The notes below the pieces were generated by a model that ran no database searches, was not told where the DNA came from, and was given only the letters and a program-made list of their open reading frames with translations. This document shows positions 21,663 through 22,333 of a stretch of DNA of 22,333 nucleotides, in pieces (positions within the stretch are counted from its first letter, which is position 1; every line of letters starts with the position of its first letter). The position numbers and the translations under genes are program-made. This DNA is from an uncultured Gemmatimonadota bacterium (GTDB taxonomy: Bacteria > Gemmatimonadota > Gemmatimonadetes > Gemmatimonadales > GWC2-71-9): NCBI GenBank assembly GCA_937961295.1, contig CALGOK010000108.1, forward strand, positions 1 to 22,333. The letters run 5' to 3'.

Positions 21663-22333
21663 ATGTCCGAGACCGCCGCTCCACCCGCACCGTCGCACCC
21701 GCTGACCGCGACCGATCATCGTGCCCGCGGCGCCGCCCTGGCGGTGCGCGCACTCGGCAGCGTGTCGACCGCCGCCGCGGCCCGTTTGGCCGAGGCGCTC
21801 TTCTGCAAGACGCTGCGGCCGCCGCCGCGACCCGACGAGGCCCGCTTCCTCGGCAGCGCGCGCCGGTTCGCGGTGCGCGCCGTCGGGGTATCGATCGCCG
21901 GTTACCGCTGGGGGCCCGAGGGCGCCCCCCGGGTGCTGCTGGCCCACGGCTGGTGGAGCCACGCGGGCCGGTTCGTGGCGCTGGCCGACGCCCTGTGCTC
22001 GCGCGGATTCGAGGTGGTGGCCTTCGATGCCCCGGGGCACGGCCGCTCCGGCGGCTGGCGGGCCACGATGCCCGAGTTCGCGTGGACCATCCGCGCCGTT
22101 GCCGACACCGTCGGCCCGCTGCACGCCACCGTGGGCCATTCCCTCGGCGGCGCGGCGTCGATCTTCGCGCTCTCGCGCGGGCTCGCCGCCGGCCGCGCCA
22201 TCGTCATCTCCGCGCCGGCCGACGTGCCGCACTGGGCCGACCGCTTCCGCGACGCGCTGCGGCTCGCCCCCGAGGTCGACTCGCGCATGCGCCGCAACCT
22301 CGAGCGGCGGCTCGGTGTCCGCTTCGAGGAACT
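21663..22333 (+). CDS. Alpha/beta hydrolase, N-terminal part (3' end outside window)
   Basis: The frame is open from ATG 21663 to the window end, 223 complete codons. Residues 92-130 hold the oxyanion motif [13 protein letters not shown] and then [21 protein letters not shown] (157-166) is the nucleophile elbow with Ser160. Downstream strand [10 protein letters not shown] leads into the cap region; the acid and His lie beyond the window. The first 70 residues form a helical extension before the core. The substrate is unknown. It is divergent from icd. Confidence 0.88.
   Translation, partial: MSETAAPPAPSHPLTATDHRARGAALAVRALGSVSTAAAARLAEALFCKTLRPPPRPDEARFLGSARRFAVRAVGVSIAGYRWGPEGAPRVLLAHGWWSHAGRFVALADALCSRGFEVVAFDAPGHGRSGGWRATMPEFAWTIRAVADTVGPLHATVGHSLGGAASIFALSRGLAAGRAIVISAPADVPHWADRFRDALRLAPEVDSRMRRNLERRLGVRFEE

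Overview
The window is a dense, high-GC (roughly 70% by eye) bacterial chromosome segment. It carries housekeeping and catabolic genes and no phage, plasmid, transposase or CRISPR signature. It encodes a beta-barrel outer membrane protein, heme A synthase and SURF1 (aerobic cytochrome oxidase assembly), NADP-type isocitrate dehydrogenase, and tRNAs without an encoded CCA end. My best guess is a Gram-negative aerobe of the Gemmatimonadota type. That placement is inference from gene style and composition, not something the sequence proves.

Layout, left to right. 1-423: 3' end of a Sel1-repeat protein. 541-614: tRNA-Pro (minus), then an alpha/beta hydrolase (plus). 1478-1650: tRNA-Leu and tRNA-Thr (minus), behind an outer-membrane-type protein. 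2485-3210: SURF1 (plus), whose end overlaps the end of a secreted M19 dipeptidase (minus). Just upstream of the dipeptidase in the same transcript is a phosphatase-family ORF that has lost its whole middle. 4824-6567: a plus-strand Fur-type regulator, CopD-type membrane protein and MarR-type regulator.

6515-12482 (minus) is a complete six-gene trans-4-hydroxy-L-proline catabolic operon. In transcription order it encodes 2-oxoglutarate-semialdehyde dehydrogenase, a DHDPS-family deaminase, hydroxyproline 2-epimerase, then the FAD (beta), [2Fe-2S] (gamma) and FAD/Fe-S (alpha) subunits of D-hydroxyproline dehydrogenase. The last five genes are joined by 4-nt ATGA/GTGA overlaps. Together they would turn 4-hydroxyproline into 2-oxoglutarate.

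12483-12640 is an intergenic block of two large palindromes, followed by a secreted protein of unknown function and a five-tRNA block (His, Trp, Glu-CTC, Glu-TTC, Lys; all minus). Then come a class IV aminotransferase and an EamA-type transporter (minus), and divergent heme A synthase (plus). 16699-21605 (minus) is a coupled unit: icd, a DUF3293-like protein, a HEAT-like protein and a degenerate HD-GYP protein. The window ends in a second, divergent alpha/beta hydrolase.

The signals that ordinary genes do not explain are these. (1) Palindromes built from 7-bp tandem units of several unrelated sequences sit at gene ends and next to the 3' ends of the tRNA units, and two protein C-termini are written by them. 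(2) A palindrome closely related to an intergenic one is embedded in frame inside heme A synthase. (3) Three genes have a TATNNT box exactly 6 nt before the ATG and no Shine-Dalgarno, suggesting leaderless mRNAs. (4) Two tRNA promoters have a TTGACC -35 box that contains the TGA stop of the upstream gene. (5) The HEAT-like and HD-GYP neighbours share an N-terminal module of about 100 residues that I cannot name.
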